Positions 16,788 to 27,857 of a stretch of DNA of 64,000 nt are shown here, piece by piece. The stretch lies in NCBI GenBank assembly GCA_012960315.1, contig DUBN01000078.1, forward strand, positions 62,001 through 126,000, read 5' to 3'. The stretch comes from Acidimicrobiia bacterium (GTDB lineage: Bacteria; Actinomycetota; Acidimicrobiia; Acidimicrobiales; Poriferisodalaceae). Below the pieces are notes generated by a model, which did not search any database, was not told the DNA's origin, and worked only from the letters and a program-made list of their open reading frames with translations. Position 1 is the stretch's first letter; the number at the start of each line of letters is the position of its first letter. The translations under genes were made by a program, and so were the position numbers.

Positions 16788-17261
16788 GTGGCTGAAGATC
16801 GACCCCATGGTGGACTGTGGTTTGAAGAACTGACGCCCGGACTCGTCATTCGGCATCGTCTCCGGCGCACAGTAACTGAGACCGACAACATTATGTTCAC
16901 GACGATGACGATGAATCCGGCCGCGCTGCATCTTGATTTCGACTACGCAGAAAAAGAGACCCAGTTCGGGCAGCCGCTAGTGAATTCGATGTTCACCGCA
17001 GCACTTGTGGTGGGAATTTCGGTTCACGAAACAACGCACGGCACGACAGTCGCCAACCTCGGTTTTGAGCAGATGAACTTTCCTGCTCCGGTGTTTCATG
17101 GCGACACCCTTCGCGTTGAATCTGAGGTAATTAGTGCACGCGAATCTTCCAGCAAGCCAGACCAGGGAATCGTTTTGTTTGAACACCGCTCTCACAACCA
17201 GGACGATGTCTTGGTTGCCACGATGAGACGAAACGCGCTCATGTGGAAACAGCCGAACTGA
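16788..17261 (+). CDS. MaoC-like dehydratase (hot-dog fold)
   Basis: 157 residues, GTG start eight bases after [36 protein letters not shown] carries the D-x4-H hydratase-2 motif layout, followed by [11 protein letters not shown] and [17 protein letters not shown], all standard for MaoC/mesaconyl-CoA-hydratase-like enzymes that add water to enoyl-CoA thioesters. It is the third gene of the run UGSC, partner, MaoC, SDR on the plus strand, and a second MaoC gene lies at 48.5 kb beside another selenoprotein gene. Confidence 0.88.
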   Translation: MAEDRPHGGLWFEELTPGLVIRHRLRRTVTETDNIMFTTMTMNPAALHLDFDYAEKETQFGQPLVNSMFTAALVVGISVHETTHGTTVANLGFEQMNFPAPVFHGDTLRVESEVISARESSSKPDQGIVLFEHRSHNQDDVLVATMRRNALMWKQPN

Positions 17262-17364
17262 ACTAACCGGTAGCGCCCAGCCAGAAAATTCTGCCGTACG
17301 GTTCGGAATCGTGCGCCGCACTGACTACCGTCATCGCCACCCCCCCTCTTTTGGAGTCTCCGCG

Positions 17365-18330
17365 ATGGCTTACACCGCGCCTACAGACGCATTCCGCTTC
17401 GATGAATACCGATCTGCGGTGGAAGGCAAACGAGTGTTCATCACTGGCGCGGGTAAGGACGGTGGCATAGGACAGGCTTTCGCACTCTGCGCTGGTCTTA
17501 ATGGAGCTGCGTCAGTCGGCGTTCATTTTCATCGAAGTTATGAGGACGGTTTCGATCTCGTTGACCAGCTACGACTGGAGGGCGTGAACGCCTTCCCCGT
17601 GCAGGCAGATGTAACAAATTTGCGTGATTTGTGGGCGAGTCGCAGCTACGTCATAGACCAGATGGGAGGCCTTCCTCCAAATTTAGTTATCTGCAACTCT
17701 GGGCTAACCGAATCGGGTTACAGCTTCGGACGGGCCCTTCGAGAAAAAGAAGGAGAGGGTCGGGCCCTTCGACGTGCCCGGGTGCGACAGCATTTTTTGG
17801 ACAATCTCGACGAATCCCGTCTTGTCTTAGACACCAAGGTTGACGGCTTCCTTGCATCCACCCATCTGTGGGCCGGGGAGGCCGTTCACCATAATGAACC
17901 GATCCAATTGGTCTACATATCTTCACGTCAGGCAATCGACCCGGGGCCAGCGGTACCGGGGTATGCGATCAGCAATTGGGCGGTTTTACAGTTGCCGAAG
18001 GTGTTGAAAGTAAACCTGGGCAAAAACGCAGATCTAGTCCAATGCTTCTCGCTGATGTTTCCGTTTATCCGCACAGGTATGACCGATGAGTACGCTGACA
18101 ACGAACGGGTCTTCGGGCGTTGGCAGCCTCGGATGCTTGAACCATCTGAGATGGCGGAAGCATTCATGGCGTTGTTGCACCGTCCCGGCGACGAGACCGA
18201 TGACGGAATGTTTGAACTCTTCGTTGAGGCTGCCGAACAAAACGAGATAGATGTCACTTGGCGACAAGTGAAATTCAATCTCGCAGAGGAACAACTCACA
18301 TGGAGTGCCGACCACCCGCTGAAGTTCTAG
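17365..18330 (+). CDS. Atypical SDR with the catalytic Lys missing
   Basis: 321 residues from ATG 17365 (GGAG eight bases upstream); a GTG at 17311 would add 18 residues. TGAGKDGGIGQAF is the dinucleotide-binding motif and ICNSG replaces NNAG. At the active site the sequence is SSRQAIDPGPAVPGYAISN: Ser and Tyr are present but the expected Lys four residues after Tyr is Asn. The length and the LREKEGEG/ALRRARVRQHF insertion around residues 130-155 differ from classical SDRs. It may be a specialised or non-catalytic dehydrogenase; substrate unknown. It is convergent with the SMP-30 gene. Confidence 0.8.
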   Translation: MAYTAPTDAFRFDEYRSAVEGKRVFITGAGKDGGIGQAFALCAGLNGAASVGVHFHRSYEDGFDLVDQLRLEGVNAFPVQADVTNLRDLWASRSYVIDQMGGLPPNLVICNSGLTESGYSFGRALREKEGEGRALRRARVRQHFLDNLDESRLVLDTKVDGFLASTHLWAGEAVHHNEPIQLVYISSRQAIDPGPAVPGYAISNWAVLQLPKVLKVNLGKNADLVQCFSLMFPFIRTGMTDEYADNERVFGRWQPRMLEPSEMAEAFMALLHRPGDETDDGMFELFVEAAEQNEIDVTWRQVKFNLAEEQLTWSADHPLKF

Positions 18331-18348
18331 AGCGCTGACTCGACGCAA

Positions 18349-19197
18349 CTATGGCGAATCGGCGCCTGGTATGTCGACCCGAATTCGTTCTATTCGCCCT
18401 TCACGGCGTTCCGCCGCACCGCCTCGCCCAGAGGTTGGGGCCGTAACGAGATACAACGTTCGCCGGTCCTCGCCTCCGAGCGCGCACGCGTAACAATTCA
18501 GTTCCAGATCTATGTGGTGGGTTACTTCGCCGCCGTCAACCACTCGGAAGACGGAACGATTGGTGGGATCACCAACCCAAATTCCTCCTTCGATATCAAG
18601 GCAAATTCCGTCCGGAACGCGTTCACCTAAATCGGCGAATAGGCGCCTGCCTGTGAGAGAGCCATCGAGTTCTATATCGAATGACAGAAGCCTGCGACCG
18701 TAAGACTCAGCGATAACTAGTCGGTTACCTTCAGGGTTAATGACCGCACCGTTAGGAAAGTCAAGCTCTGCGGGCCCGCGGCGCGTTATCCCGTCGGCCC
18801 CAACGATGGCAAGAGTGGCCTGGGAAAACTCTTCGCCTGCATCAGATCCAAAATTTCCTACATAAGCGGTGCCATCGCTTGCGACGACCATGTCATTACA
18901 CGGACCGCCCGCGATATGTGAAAGATCCGCATGTAGCGACACCTGGCCGGCGGCATCCATGCGTTTAAGGCTCCTGTCGAGCATTGACACAAACAGAAGA
19001 TCCCCATTGGGAAGCCATCCAAGACCAGATGGTTGTGTAGCAACTTCAAGTACAAGCTCTTCTGTCCCGGCTTCATCAATTCGAAAAATTCCGTGGCGGT
19101 AGAAGTCAGAAAACCATAGGTAACCGTCTCGCCACCGTGGGCCTTCGCCGAAGGCTAGACCAGCCAGCACAATGTCAGTATCCACAACATCTCTCAA
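18349..19197 (-). CDS. SMP-30/gluconolactonase-family protein
   Basis: 282 residues of beta-propeller type. GLAFGEGPRWRDGYLWFSD at the start contains the metal-binding Glu, GGPCNDMVVASDGTAYVGNFG the Asn, and VPDGICLDIEGGIWVGDP the Asp of the calcium/zinc site. The family hydrolyses lactones or related esters. The start appears to be TTG 19197, with GTG 19185 as an alternative. It is divergent from prmA. A second family member lies at 33.1-34.0 kb; the two share the same layout but are clearly diverged. Confidence 0.85.
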   Translation of the reverse strand: MRDVVDTDIVLAGLAFGEGPRWRDGYLWFSDFYRHGIFRIDEAGTEELVLEVATQPSGLGWLPNGDLLFVSMLDRSLKRMDAAGQVSLHADLSHIAGGPCNDMVVASDGTAYVGNFGSDAGEEFSQATLAIVGADGITRRGPAELDFPNGAVINPEGNRLVIAESYGRRLLSFDIELDGSLTGRRLFADLGERVPDGICLDIEGGIWVGDPTNRSVFRVVDGGEVTHHIDLELNCYACALGGEDRRTLYLVTAPTSGRGGAAERREGRIERIRVDIPGADSP

Positions 19198-19252
19198 TCT
19201 TGATCAACAGAAAATCTAACTATTCCTAAAGCCGAAGGTAGCGTCCTGAGGT

Positions 19253-20086
19253 GTGGGTGAGCTAAGTCAACAGGAGGTTCGCCTCCGAATTGCGGTGCCG
19301 AGAGCGAACGCCGACTTGATATCAGGCGAACTTTGGCGACTAGGCACCTTAGGAATAGAAGAACGCGACGAGGGTGCCCAAATTGTGCTTCTGGCTGGTT
19401 TCTCTTCCGCTCATACTGCTGAAGCCGCCGCACGAAGCCTGGAAACATTTTGCGTAGTCGAAGAATTTGAATCGGACGATTACCTTGACGTTTGGCGCGA
19501 ATTCGCAACGATTTACAGGGCTGGGAATCGCGTCGTGATTCGACCGCCGTGGGTCCACTATGAACCGAAGGCGAGCGAATTAGTCGTTGGGATAGATCCT
19601 GGACGTTCGTTCGGGTCTGGGAGTCACCCTTCGACTCGACTTGCTCTAGCTGAACTTGAGCGACTGCTCGAAGGAAACGAATCCGTTCTCGATGTTGGCT
19701 GTGGAAGTGGCATTTTATCCGTCGCTGCCGCACGGCTGGGTGCAACTCGAGTACTTGGAATCGACATCGACCCCGCTGCAATCGAGTTCACGACTAGAAA
19801 TGCAAAATCGAACGGTGTCGCTGATCTGGTCACCGCGACGGCAATTCCAATTGAAGCGGCAGACGGTACATACGATGTGGTCATTTCGAACATGCTCGCC
19901 TCAATTCTGAGCTCACATGGGCCCAATCTCGTAACGATGGTTCGACCAGGCCGGCGGCTCGTGCTTTCAGGCCTTTTGAGCTCACAGGTAGATCAAGTCG
20001 TTGATAGTTGCACTCCCCTACGGCTACTTACTACCCGACACTGCGACGCTGGGGAAGGCGACTGGGTCAGCGTAACTTTGGGGTGA
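19253..20086 (+). CDS. prmA: Ribosomal protein L11 methyltransferase
   Basis: 277 residues, GTG start with GAGG upstream. The N-terminal domain is short, followed by DPGRSFGSGSHPSTRLAL, SVLDVGCGSGILSVAAARLGATRVLGIDIDP (SAM-binding motif I and acidic loop), ISNMLASIL (the N-x-x-(A/V) segment that recognises substrate) and the C-terminal LSGLL, in the order of PrmA. The enzyme trimethylates several lysines of ribosomal protein L11. It stands between divergent and convergent neighbours and is not in an operon with dnaJ or the 16S methylase rsmE, its usual partners. Confidence 0.9.
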   Translation: MGELSQQEVRLRIAVPRANADLISGELWRLGTLGIEERDEGAQIVLLAGFSSAHTAEAAARSLETFCVVEEFESDDYLDVWREFATIYRAGNRVVIRPPWVHYEPKASELVVGIDPGRSFGSGSHPSTRLALAELERLLEGNESVLDVGCGSGILSVAAARLGATRVLGIDIDPAAIEFTTRNAKSNGVADLVTATAIPIEAADGTYDVVISNMLASILSSHGPNLVTMVRPGRRLVLSGLLSSQVDQVVDSCTPLRLLTTRHCDAGEGDWVSVTLG

Positions 20087-20092
20087 ACTGTG

Positions 20093-21382
20093 TTAGCTCG
20101 GGACAACCATTTGATGTTGAATCGGTCCAACGTGCAAGTGGCCCACGCGTTCAAGTTCACCTTCCAGACGCAGACTTGGTAAGAGTGGAAGGACCGTTCG
20201 GAAGAACGCTCTCAACTCCCACCGTGCGAGGTGAGCACCAAGGCAGAAGTGAGCGCCATGTCCGAAAGCTAGGTGCTCGTTTGGATATCGAGTCACATCA
20301 AACCGGTACGGCTCATGGAACTGTCGTTCATCTCGGTTGGCTGACGCGTGCCAGATTCCAACGTGATCACCGGCACGGATTAGTTGATCGCCGATTTCAA
20401 TGTCCCGGGTGCAGACGCGAGCGAACTGAATAACAGGAGAAGTCCATCGAAGAATTTCTTCGACCCCGTTGTCCAGCATTTCCTTCTCTTCAAGGTGGTC
20501 AACCAAGAACGCCAGTTCCTCCGGGTGTTGGAGGAGAGCGATCATTCCACCAGTGGCTGCGTTCCGGGTCGTCTCATTGCCGGCGGCGATCAGAACTCTG
20601 ATGTACCCCAATAATTGTTGAGGTGTGAGGGGCTCACTTTCGAGTTCCGATCGGAGAAGAATCGATATCAGATCTGGTCCGCTGCAATCAGTAGCGCGCC
20701 GGTCCGCTATCTCTTCAAAGATCCACTCCTCAAATTCGATGAACATTCGCCGCCGCATGTCTTTTTTCGTTTCGTTAACTTTGGCGAATCGCATGAGTTT
20801 GGGATCGTCAAAAAAAACAGCGGTCCAGGCATGCACTTGTTCCCAATCGTCAGGAGATGCGCCGATCATCTCGCAGATCGTGGCCAAGGGGAGTTTGACT
20901 GCCAAGTCTTCAACTAGGTCTGCAGTTCCTTCAGTCTCCACCTTCTTCGCGAACTCATCTGCATACAACTGCGCATGGTTGACAAGAGATTCTTCTCGGG
21001 AACGCATTGCCTTGGGGGTGAATTCGGGGGCTACTAATCGGCGCATATCCCAGTGGACAGGACGGTCTGTGTAAATGAAGTCTGGGGGCTCCTCGGGATC
21101 CCACCCGCGCTCTTCCATACGGGCGCGGTATCCATCCCAAAATCGTTGATCCCGTTCGGCGAGGTCGAGCCGTAGTCTGCCTTTCCCATTAGCGAACGTC
21201 TCGTTGTCACCTGAGATCCGTTTCACATCTGCGTATCGGGTTATCGACCAAAACGGGGTGATTCCTTCGCGTTGGTACCAATAGACCGGCGCCTCAGCGC
21301 GAAAAAGATCCCACTCTTCCCACGGATAGCCCTCAGTTCGGTACCTCTCTAAGTCGTGAATTATTGCGTCACCAACATGCAT
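20093..21382 (-). CDS. Cytochrome P450
   Basis: 429 residues, soluble bacterial class. AGNETT at 267-272 is the I-helix oxygen-activating motif (Glu in place of the more common Asp), EEILR at 308-312 holds the ExxR pair, and FGHGAHFCLG with C380 is the haem-thiolate loop. The family hydroxylates steroids, terpenes or fatty acids using ferredoxin-delivered electrons; wording such as GNETTRNA and WTSPVIQFAR is close to mycobacterial CYP125/CYP142-like sterol hydroxylases, but this is a loose resemblance. No ferredoxin is adjacent. Confidence 0.93.
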   Translation of the reverse strand: MHVGDAIIHDLERYRTEGYPWEEWDLFRAEAPVYWYQREGITPFWSITRYADVKRISGDNETFANGKGRLRLDLAERDQRFWDGYRARMEERGWDPEEPPDFIYTDRPVHWDMRRLVAPEFTPKAMRSREESLVNHAQLYADEFAKKVETEGTADLVEDLAVKLPLATICEMIGASPDDWEQVHAWTAVFFDDPKLMRFAKVNETKKDMRRRMFIEFEEWIFEEIADRRATDCSGPDLISILLRSELESEPLTPQQLLGYIRVLIAAGNETTRNAATGGMIALLQHPEELAFLVDHLEEKEMLDNGVEEILRWTSPVIQFARVCTRDIEIGDQLIRAGDHVGIWHASANRDERQFHEPYRFDVTRYPNEHLAFGHGAHFCLGAHLARWELRAFFRTVLPLLPSLRLEGELERVGHLHVGPIQHQMVVPS

Positions 21383-21466
21383 GGGCCCTCCCGGAGTTCT
21401 GTAAGCGTAATAAGAATGCGAAGGCCAAGTCGGACTAATGAGTTCTCGTGGAATTAAAATCCAGTG

Positions 21467-22441
21467 ATGACTGACCTACCTATGATCTGGTTCGATCGCC
21501 CTCCTGATTCGTCAATAGTCGATCTCATCAAAGGACGAGCACTTTTAACTTGGCCCAACTCAGATGATCCGCTTGATGGGATTGATCAAGCCGACGGGGC
21601 CGTGGTTGGTGCTTCCATCATCTACGACCGCAACGTTTTTTCGGGTAGCCCCAATTTGCGGGTGTTGTCGCGTGCAGGAATCGGATTCGACAACGTGGTT
21701 TTGAGCGACGCGACTGAATTCGGTATCGCTGCTTGCAACACCCCAGATGGTCCAACAATTTCAACAGCCGAGCATGCCTTAGCGTTGATTTTCGCTATAA
21801 CAAAGGGGTTGAAACAGAGTGAGCACCGTCTCCACCGCCAAGAGGGCAACTATCCGGCCTCTCACGACGCTCTAGAACTTGCAGGCGCGTCGCTCACGTT
21901 GGTGGGACTCGGAAGAATCGGTTCTCGAGTGGCAACAGTTGCTCTTGCCGCCGGAATGCATGTCACCGCCTACGACCCATTCGAATCGGACCAAAGATTT
22001 GAAGAACTTGGAGTTAGGCGTGCCCCAAATCTCATCGAAGCGGTTCGGGAGGCCCAAATTGTTTCTGTCCACGCTCCTTTAACGGACAACACCCGGCACT
22101 TAATTGGTGACGAATTGATCAATCTAATGGCCGACGGTGTTTTCATCGTGAACACCGCACGAGGAGGCCTTGTTGATGACTCTGCTCTTCTCCGAGCCTT
22201 AAAAAGCGGGAAAGTGAGGGCAGCGGGTTTAGATGTGACCGACCCTGAACCTCTACCTCAGGGACATCCGCTTCTAGAACACGACAACGTCTTAGTCACA
22301 CCCCACGTTGCTTCAGCAACTGGTGCAGGGCGAACACGAATTTTTGTTATGGCAATTGATCAAGTCCTGACAGGTCTTTCTGGGTCGAAGCCTTCCAACA
22401 TTCTTAATCCCGAGGTTTGGCCGGGGCGCAACTCTAGGTAA
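21467..22441 (+). CDS. D-2-hydroxyacid dehydrogenase (SerA-like)
   Basis: 324 residues from ATG 21467; a GTG one codon earlier is also in frame. LVGLGRIGSRVA is the NAD-binding GxGxxG loop followed by YDPF; ARGGLVDDSALL holds the catalytic Arg, TDPEPLP the Glu and TPHVAS the His. The family reduces 2-oxo acids or oxidises D-2-hydroxy acids with NAD(H). It lacks the C-terminal ACT domain of full-length 3-phosphoglycerate dehydrogenase, so glyoxylate/hydroxypyruvate or another 2-oxo acid is likely. It is followed 53 bp later by a sugar-lactone oxidase-like gene in the same direction. Confidence 0.88.
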   Translation: MTDLPMIWFDRPPDSSIVDLIKGRALLTWPNSDDPLDGIDQADGAVVGASIIYDRNVFSGSPNLRVLSRAGIGFDNVVLSDATEFGIAACNTPDGPTISTAEHALALIFAITKGLKQSEHRLHRQEGNYPASHDALELAGASLTLVGLGRIGSRVATVALAAGMHVTAYDPFESDQRFEELGVRRAPNLIEAVREAQIVSVHAPLTDNTRHLIGDELINLMADGVFIVNTARGGLVDDSALLRALKSGKVRAAGLDVTDPEPLPQGHPLLEHDNVLVTPHVASATGAGRTRIFVMAIDQVLTGLSGSKPSNILNPEVWPGRNSR

Positions 22442-22494
22442 AGAGCCCTTCAGCGCAGCGGGATACAGAACTTTTCGGTTCTAAGATCGAGAGC

Positions 22495-23670
22495 ATGGCG
22501 GAATGGAAGAACTGGTCGGGGAAACTCTCCGCTGAGCCACAACGCATCGTTCAAGTCGGCACAGTCGATGCAATCCGAAGTGAGCTATTCGCGGCACGAG
22601 ACGGGGGCTGGACCGTGCGGACCGCAGGGACAACCCATTCCCATTACCCCTTACTGCCAACCAACGGAGTAATTCTCGACACTCGTCCACTCTCAGGCCT
22701 CGTATCCGTCGACACGGAGGCAATGACCGCGACATTTCGTGCTGGCACCAAGATTCACGCATGTGGCCGCCCGTTGTTGGAACACGGCCTCGGTCTCTTA
22801 AATCAAGGGGACATCGACCAGCAGTCCGTCGGTGGTGCTATCGCCACAGGGACTCACGGTACGGGAGTCGAGCTTGGGAGTTTTTCAAGCGCAGTGACCG
22901 AATTATCGGTCCTTTTAGTCGACGGGTCAGTAGTGACTTGCACCCCCGATTGTGAACCAGATCTATTTGAAGCGGCACGGCTGTCTTTAGGGGCAGTTGG
23001 GGTCGTTCTGGAAGTTACTCTCCAAGTTCGCGAGGCCTACCGACTTGAGGAGCAACGGTGGCTCGAGCCCCTCGAAAGTGTTATGGAAAGAATTGACGAG
23101 TTGGTGATCGCGACTCGACACTTCGAATATTTTTGGTATCCGGGTCAAGACCGCGCGATCTGCAAATCGATCGACATTACCGAGGAACCCGGCCGATACC
23201 CCTTGGGAGATGAGGGCCAAAGATTGGCATGGGGTTTCGAGGTTCTTCCGAATCAGCGTCTCGATCCTCATACCGAGATGGAGTATTCACTCCCAACCGA
23301 ACATGGGCCTTCATGCGTTGCCGAAATCAAGAACCTGCTTTCAAGCAACTACCCCGATGTTCTCTGGCCAATCGAGTACCGCACGGTAGCAGCGGACAAC
23401 GTTTGGCTCTCTCCAGCGCGAGGTCGAGCAACTGTGACAGTGTCAATTCACGAAGATGTAGAACGAGACGAAACCGCGTATTACAAAGATGCGGAAACAG
23501 TGTTCCGTGCCCATGGGGGACGGCCCCATTGGGGCAAAGTGCATTACCTATCTGGCGAGGACCTGGCCGCTGATTACGACCATTGGCAAGACTGGTGGCG
23601 TGTTCGAGACGACGTCGATCCCACTGGCGTCCTTTTGAACGATGCTCTGCGCAAGTTACGTACGTCGTGA
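22495..23670 (+). CDS. FAD-dependent aldonolactone oxidase-type protein
   Basis: 391 residues, PCMH-type FAD domain plus a C-terminal ALO (D-arabinono-1,4-lactone oxidase) domain. TAGTTHSHYPLL near residue 43 is the usual covalent-His/FAD loop, DIDQQSVGGAIATGTHGTG is the diagnostic VAO motif, and the C-terminus ends HWGKVHYL with D-x-G-x-L-L-N. Family members oxidise L-gulono-, L-galactono- or D-arabinono-lactone or related alditols, generating H2O2 or passing electrons on. Its stop overlaps the helicase start by GTGA, an unexpected coupling of a metabolic oxidase with a nucleic-acid enzyme. Confidence 0.88.
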   Translation: MAEWKNWSGKLSAEPQRIVQVGTVDAIRSELFAARDGGWTVRTAGTTHSHYPLLPTNGVILDTRPLSGLVSVDTEAMTATFRAGTKIHACGRPLLEHGLGLLNQGDIDQQSVGGAIATGTHGTGVELGSFSSAVTELSVLLVDGSVVTCTPDCEPDLFEAARLSLGAVGVVLEVTLQVREAYRLEEQRWLEPLESVMERIDELVIATRHFEYFWYPGQDRAICKSIDITEEPGRYPLGDEGQRLAWGFEVLPNQRLDPHTEMEYSLPTEHGPSCVAEIKNLLSSNYPDVLWPIEYRTVAADNVWLSPARGRATVTVSIHEDVERDETAYYKDAETVFRAHGGRPHWGKVHYLSGEDLAADYDHWQDWWRVRDDVDPTGVLLNDALRKLRTS

Positions 23671-26177
23671 GCGATTCGCGGTTATTCACCCATATTCCGG
23701 AAAAGGTCGACTCCAGCAATCTGCTCGACGGTTTCCTTGCTTGGACCTCTGCGGTAAATATCGATTTGTACGAAGCTCAAGAGGAAGCGATCCTGGAGGT
23801 CTTCTCTGGTCACCACGTGATCCTCACGACCCCTACTGGCTCAGGAAAATCGCTAGTCGCAACCGCAGCCCACTTCGAAGCCATAGCCCACGGAAAGCGT
23901 TGCTGGTACACCGCCCCGATCAAAGCCCTGGTTTCCGAAAAGTTTTTCTCTCTTTGTCAAGAGTTCGGTTCGGACAACGTCGGAATGATCACAGGAGACG
24001 CTTCGGTCAATCCTGATGCGCCCATCGTTTGCTGTACTCAAGAAATCTTGGCCAATCTCGCGCTCAGACACGGATCCGACGCCCCAGTTGATACCGCAGT
24101 CATGGACGAATTCCATTACTACTCAGACAGAGACCGCGGGTGGGCATGGCAGATACCTCTTATGGAGTTGCGGAAAACACAATTTGTTTTGATGAGCGCG
24201 ACTCTCGGCCCAGCGGAGTTCTTCCTCAACGACTTAGAAACCCGCAGCAACCGCTCAGCGGTGGAGGTAACTGGAAGTGCCCGACCCGTTCCCCTCGAAT
24301 GGAGCTACCGCGAGACGACACTTCTCGAATCGATTCGTGATCTAATCCAGATGGATCGAGCACCTATCTATATTGTCCACTTCACTCAAAGGGCGGCCGC
24401 GGAACGCGCCCAGGCGCTGACGAGCTTGGACGTGTTAACTCGCGAAGAAAAACAGAGGATTCGCGAAGAGATATCCAATTTCCGTTTTGATTCGCCTTTC
24501 GGAAAAGACGTCGCCCGATTTGTCAAAGCAGGAATTGGGGTCCACCACGCAGGGCTTCTGCCCAAATACCGCCTGCTGGTTGAGCGTCTAGCCCAGGAAG
24601 GGTTGCTGAAACTGATTTGCGGTACCGACACCCTCGGTGTCGGCGTAAATGTGCCGATCAGAACAGTGCTGTTCTCACAGTTGTGCAAATTTGACGGACA
24701 CAGGACCGCGGTTTTGACTGTGCGCGATTTCCAGCAAATTGCCGGGCGTGCTGGTCGCAAGGGTTTCGATGATGAGGGGTTTGTGTGGTGTCAAGCTCCA
24801 GAACACCAGGTGGAAAATCTGAAGGCGTTGGAGAAAGCTGCTGACGATCCCAAGAAACGCCGAAAGGTACAACGCAAAAAACCCCCAGAACGAGGTTATG
24901 CACACTGGGACGAAAAGACTTTCGAACGGTTGCGCAATGGACAACCAGAAGTGCTGTCCTCAAATTTTCGGGTGTCGCACTCGATGCTGCTGAATGTGTT
25001 GGATCGCCCCGGAAATGGTTGCGCTGCTTTACGCAGGATCTTGACCGATAATCATGAGTCACGGCCACAGCAACGCGATCACATTCGTCAGGCCATCGGG
25101 ATGTATCGCTCACTTGTTTCGGCAGGAATAGTCGAAACTCTCGACGAGCCAGACACCGACAACCGTTTAGTGAGAGTCAACATCGACTTACAAGCTGAGT
25201 TCGATCTCACAGGGGCACTTTCACCGTTCGTGCCCGATGCAGTCGAGCTTCTTGATCGCGACGACATCAGCTACGCCCTTGATGTCCTCACCGTGGTCGA
25301 ATCTGTCTTGGAGAACCCCAGTGTCGTTTTAGCGAGGCAAAGCCATAAGGCGCGCGACGAACTGTTCGTTGAACTCAAGAGCGAAGGGGTTGACTATGAA
25401 GAGCGCCTCGCCCGACTTGATGAAGTTGAGTGGCCAAAACCACTCAAAGAGTTCCTCTATACGACCTTTGATGCGTGGGCGGTCCACCATCCATGGTTGG
25501 GGCAGGAGAATCTGAGACCGAAATCTATTGTGCGCGATCTGTACGAACGAGCGATGACGTTTCGCGAATACGTCAACTACTACGGCATAAAAGGGTCCGA
25601 GGGAGTTTTGCTCCGATATTTGACTGACGCGTTCAAGGGATTACAAAAAACGGTTCCAGATAGTTTGTGGACTTCGGAGTTGGAGGATTTATTTGAATGG
25701 CTTGGCGCGCTCGTGCGCCAAGTCGACAGCAGCCTGCTTGACGAGTGGGAACGGCTCCAGAATCCCGAACAACTGAGCGAGGAGATTCGTCCTCAAGCAG
25801 TTGACATCACTACACAGACCCGGGCCTTCCAAGTGATGATCCGCAATGCAACATTTCGTTGGGTTCAGTTGCTTTCTCGAGCCGACTACGTGGGTCTCGC
25901 TCAAGAAGCTGAAGGTGATTTATCGGATGTCGGAAGAGTCAAAGAAGTTGTTAGTTCATACTGGGAAGACTTCAGCGAAGTGGCGACGGATGCTGAAGCT
26001 CGCTCATCTCGCTGGCTGGTAGAAACTGCCAGGGATCAGGCCCAGGTGATCGTTGAACAAATCGTGTGCGATCCGGAAGGCTTTAACGAGTGGCGGCTTC
26101 GCGGTGTGGTCGAGCTAGAAGCCTCTCGTGAAGCAGGTGAAGCTGTAGTGAAGTTAACGGACATCGTCAAACTTTAA
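23667..26177 (+). CDS. DExH-box helicase with DUF3516 C-terminal domain
   Basis: 836 residues from GTG 23667, which overlaps the oxidase stop as GTGA; a longer in-frame ATG at 23583 would bury the N-terminus inside the oxidase gene. TTPTGSGKSLVATAA is motif I, MDEFHYYSD motif II (DEFH), MSATL motif III, a GVHHAGLLPKYR segment and QIAGRAGRKGFD motifs V-VI. The remaining C-terminal half is the all-helical DUF3516 region found in actinobacterial Ski2/Mtr4-like helicases. It probably unwinds RNA or DNA; exact target not known. Confidence 0.9.
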   Translation: MSDSRLFTHIPEKVDSSNLLDGFLAWTSAVNIDLYEAQEEAILEVFSGHHVILTTPTGSGKSLVATAAHFEAIAHGKRCWYTAPIKALVSEKFFSLCQEFGSDNVGMITGDASVNPDAPIVCCTQEILANLALRHGSDAPVDTAVMDEFHYYSDRDRGWAWQIPLMELRKTQFVLMSATLGPAEFFLNDLETRSNRSAVEVTGSARPVPLEWSYRETTLLESIRDLIQMDRAPIYIVHFTQRAAAERAQALTSLDVLTREEKQRIREEISNFRFDSPFGKDVARFVKAGIGVHHAGLLPKYRLLVERLAQEGLLKLICGTDTLGVGVNVPIRTVLFSQLCKFDGHRTAVLTVRDFQQIAGRAGRKGFDDEGFVWCQAPEHQVENLKALEKAADDPKKRRKVQRKKPPERGYAHWDEKTFERLRNGQPEVLSSNFRVSHSMLLNVLDRPGNGCAALRRILTDNHESRPQQRDHIRQAIGMYRSLVSAGIVETLDEPDTDNRLVRVNIDLQAEFDLTGALSPFVPDAVELLDRDDISYALDVLTVVESVLENPSVVLARQSHKARDELFVELKSEGVDYEERLARLDEVEWPKPLKEFLYTTFDAWAVHHPWLGQENLRPKSIVRDLYERAMTFREYVNYYGIKGSEGVLLRYLTDAFKGLQKTVPDSLWTSELEDLFEWLGALVRQVDSSLLDEWERLQNPEQLSEEIRPQAVDITTQTRAFQVMIRNATFRWVQLLSRADYVGLAQEAEGDLSDVGRVKEVVSSYWEDFSEVATDAEARSSRWLVETARDQAQVIVEQIVCDPEGFNEWRLRGVVELEASREAGEAVVKLTDIVKL

Positions 26178-26186
26178 ACAGCCGAC

Positions 26187-27829
<1,643 letters not shown>

Positions 27830-27857
27830 CTACCGTAGGCCCGACGACAGGAGCGGC

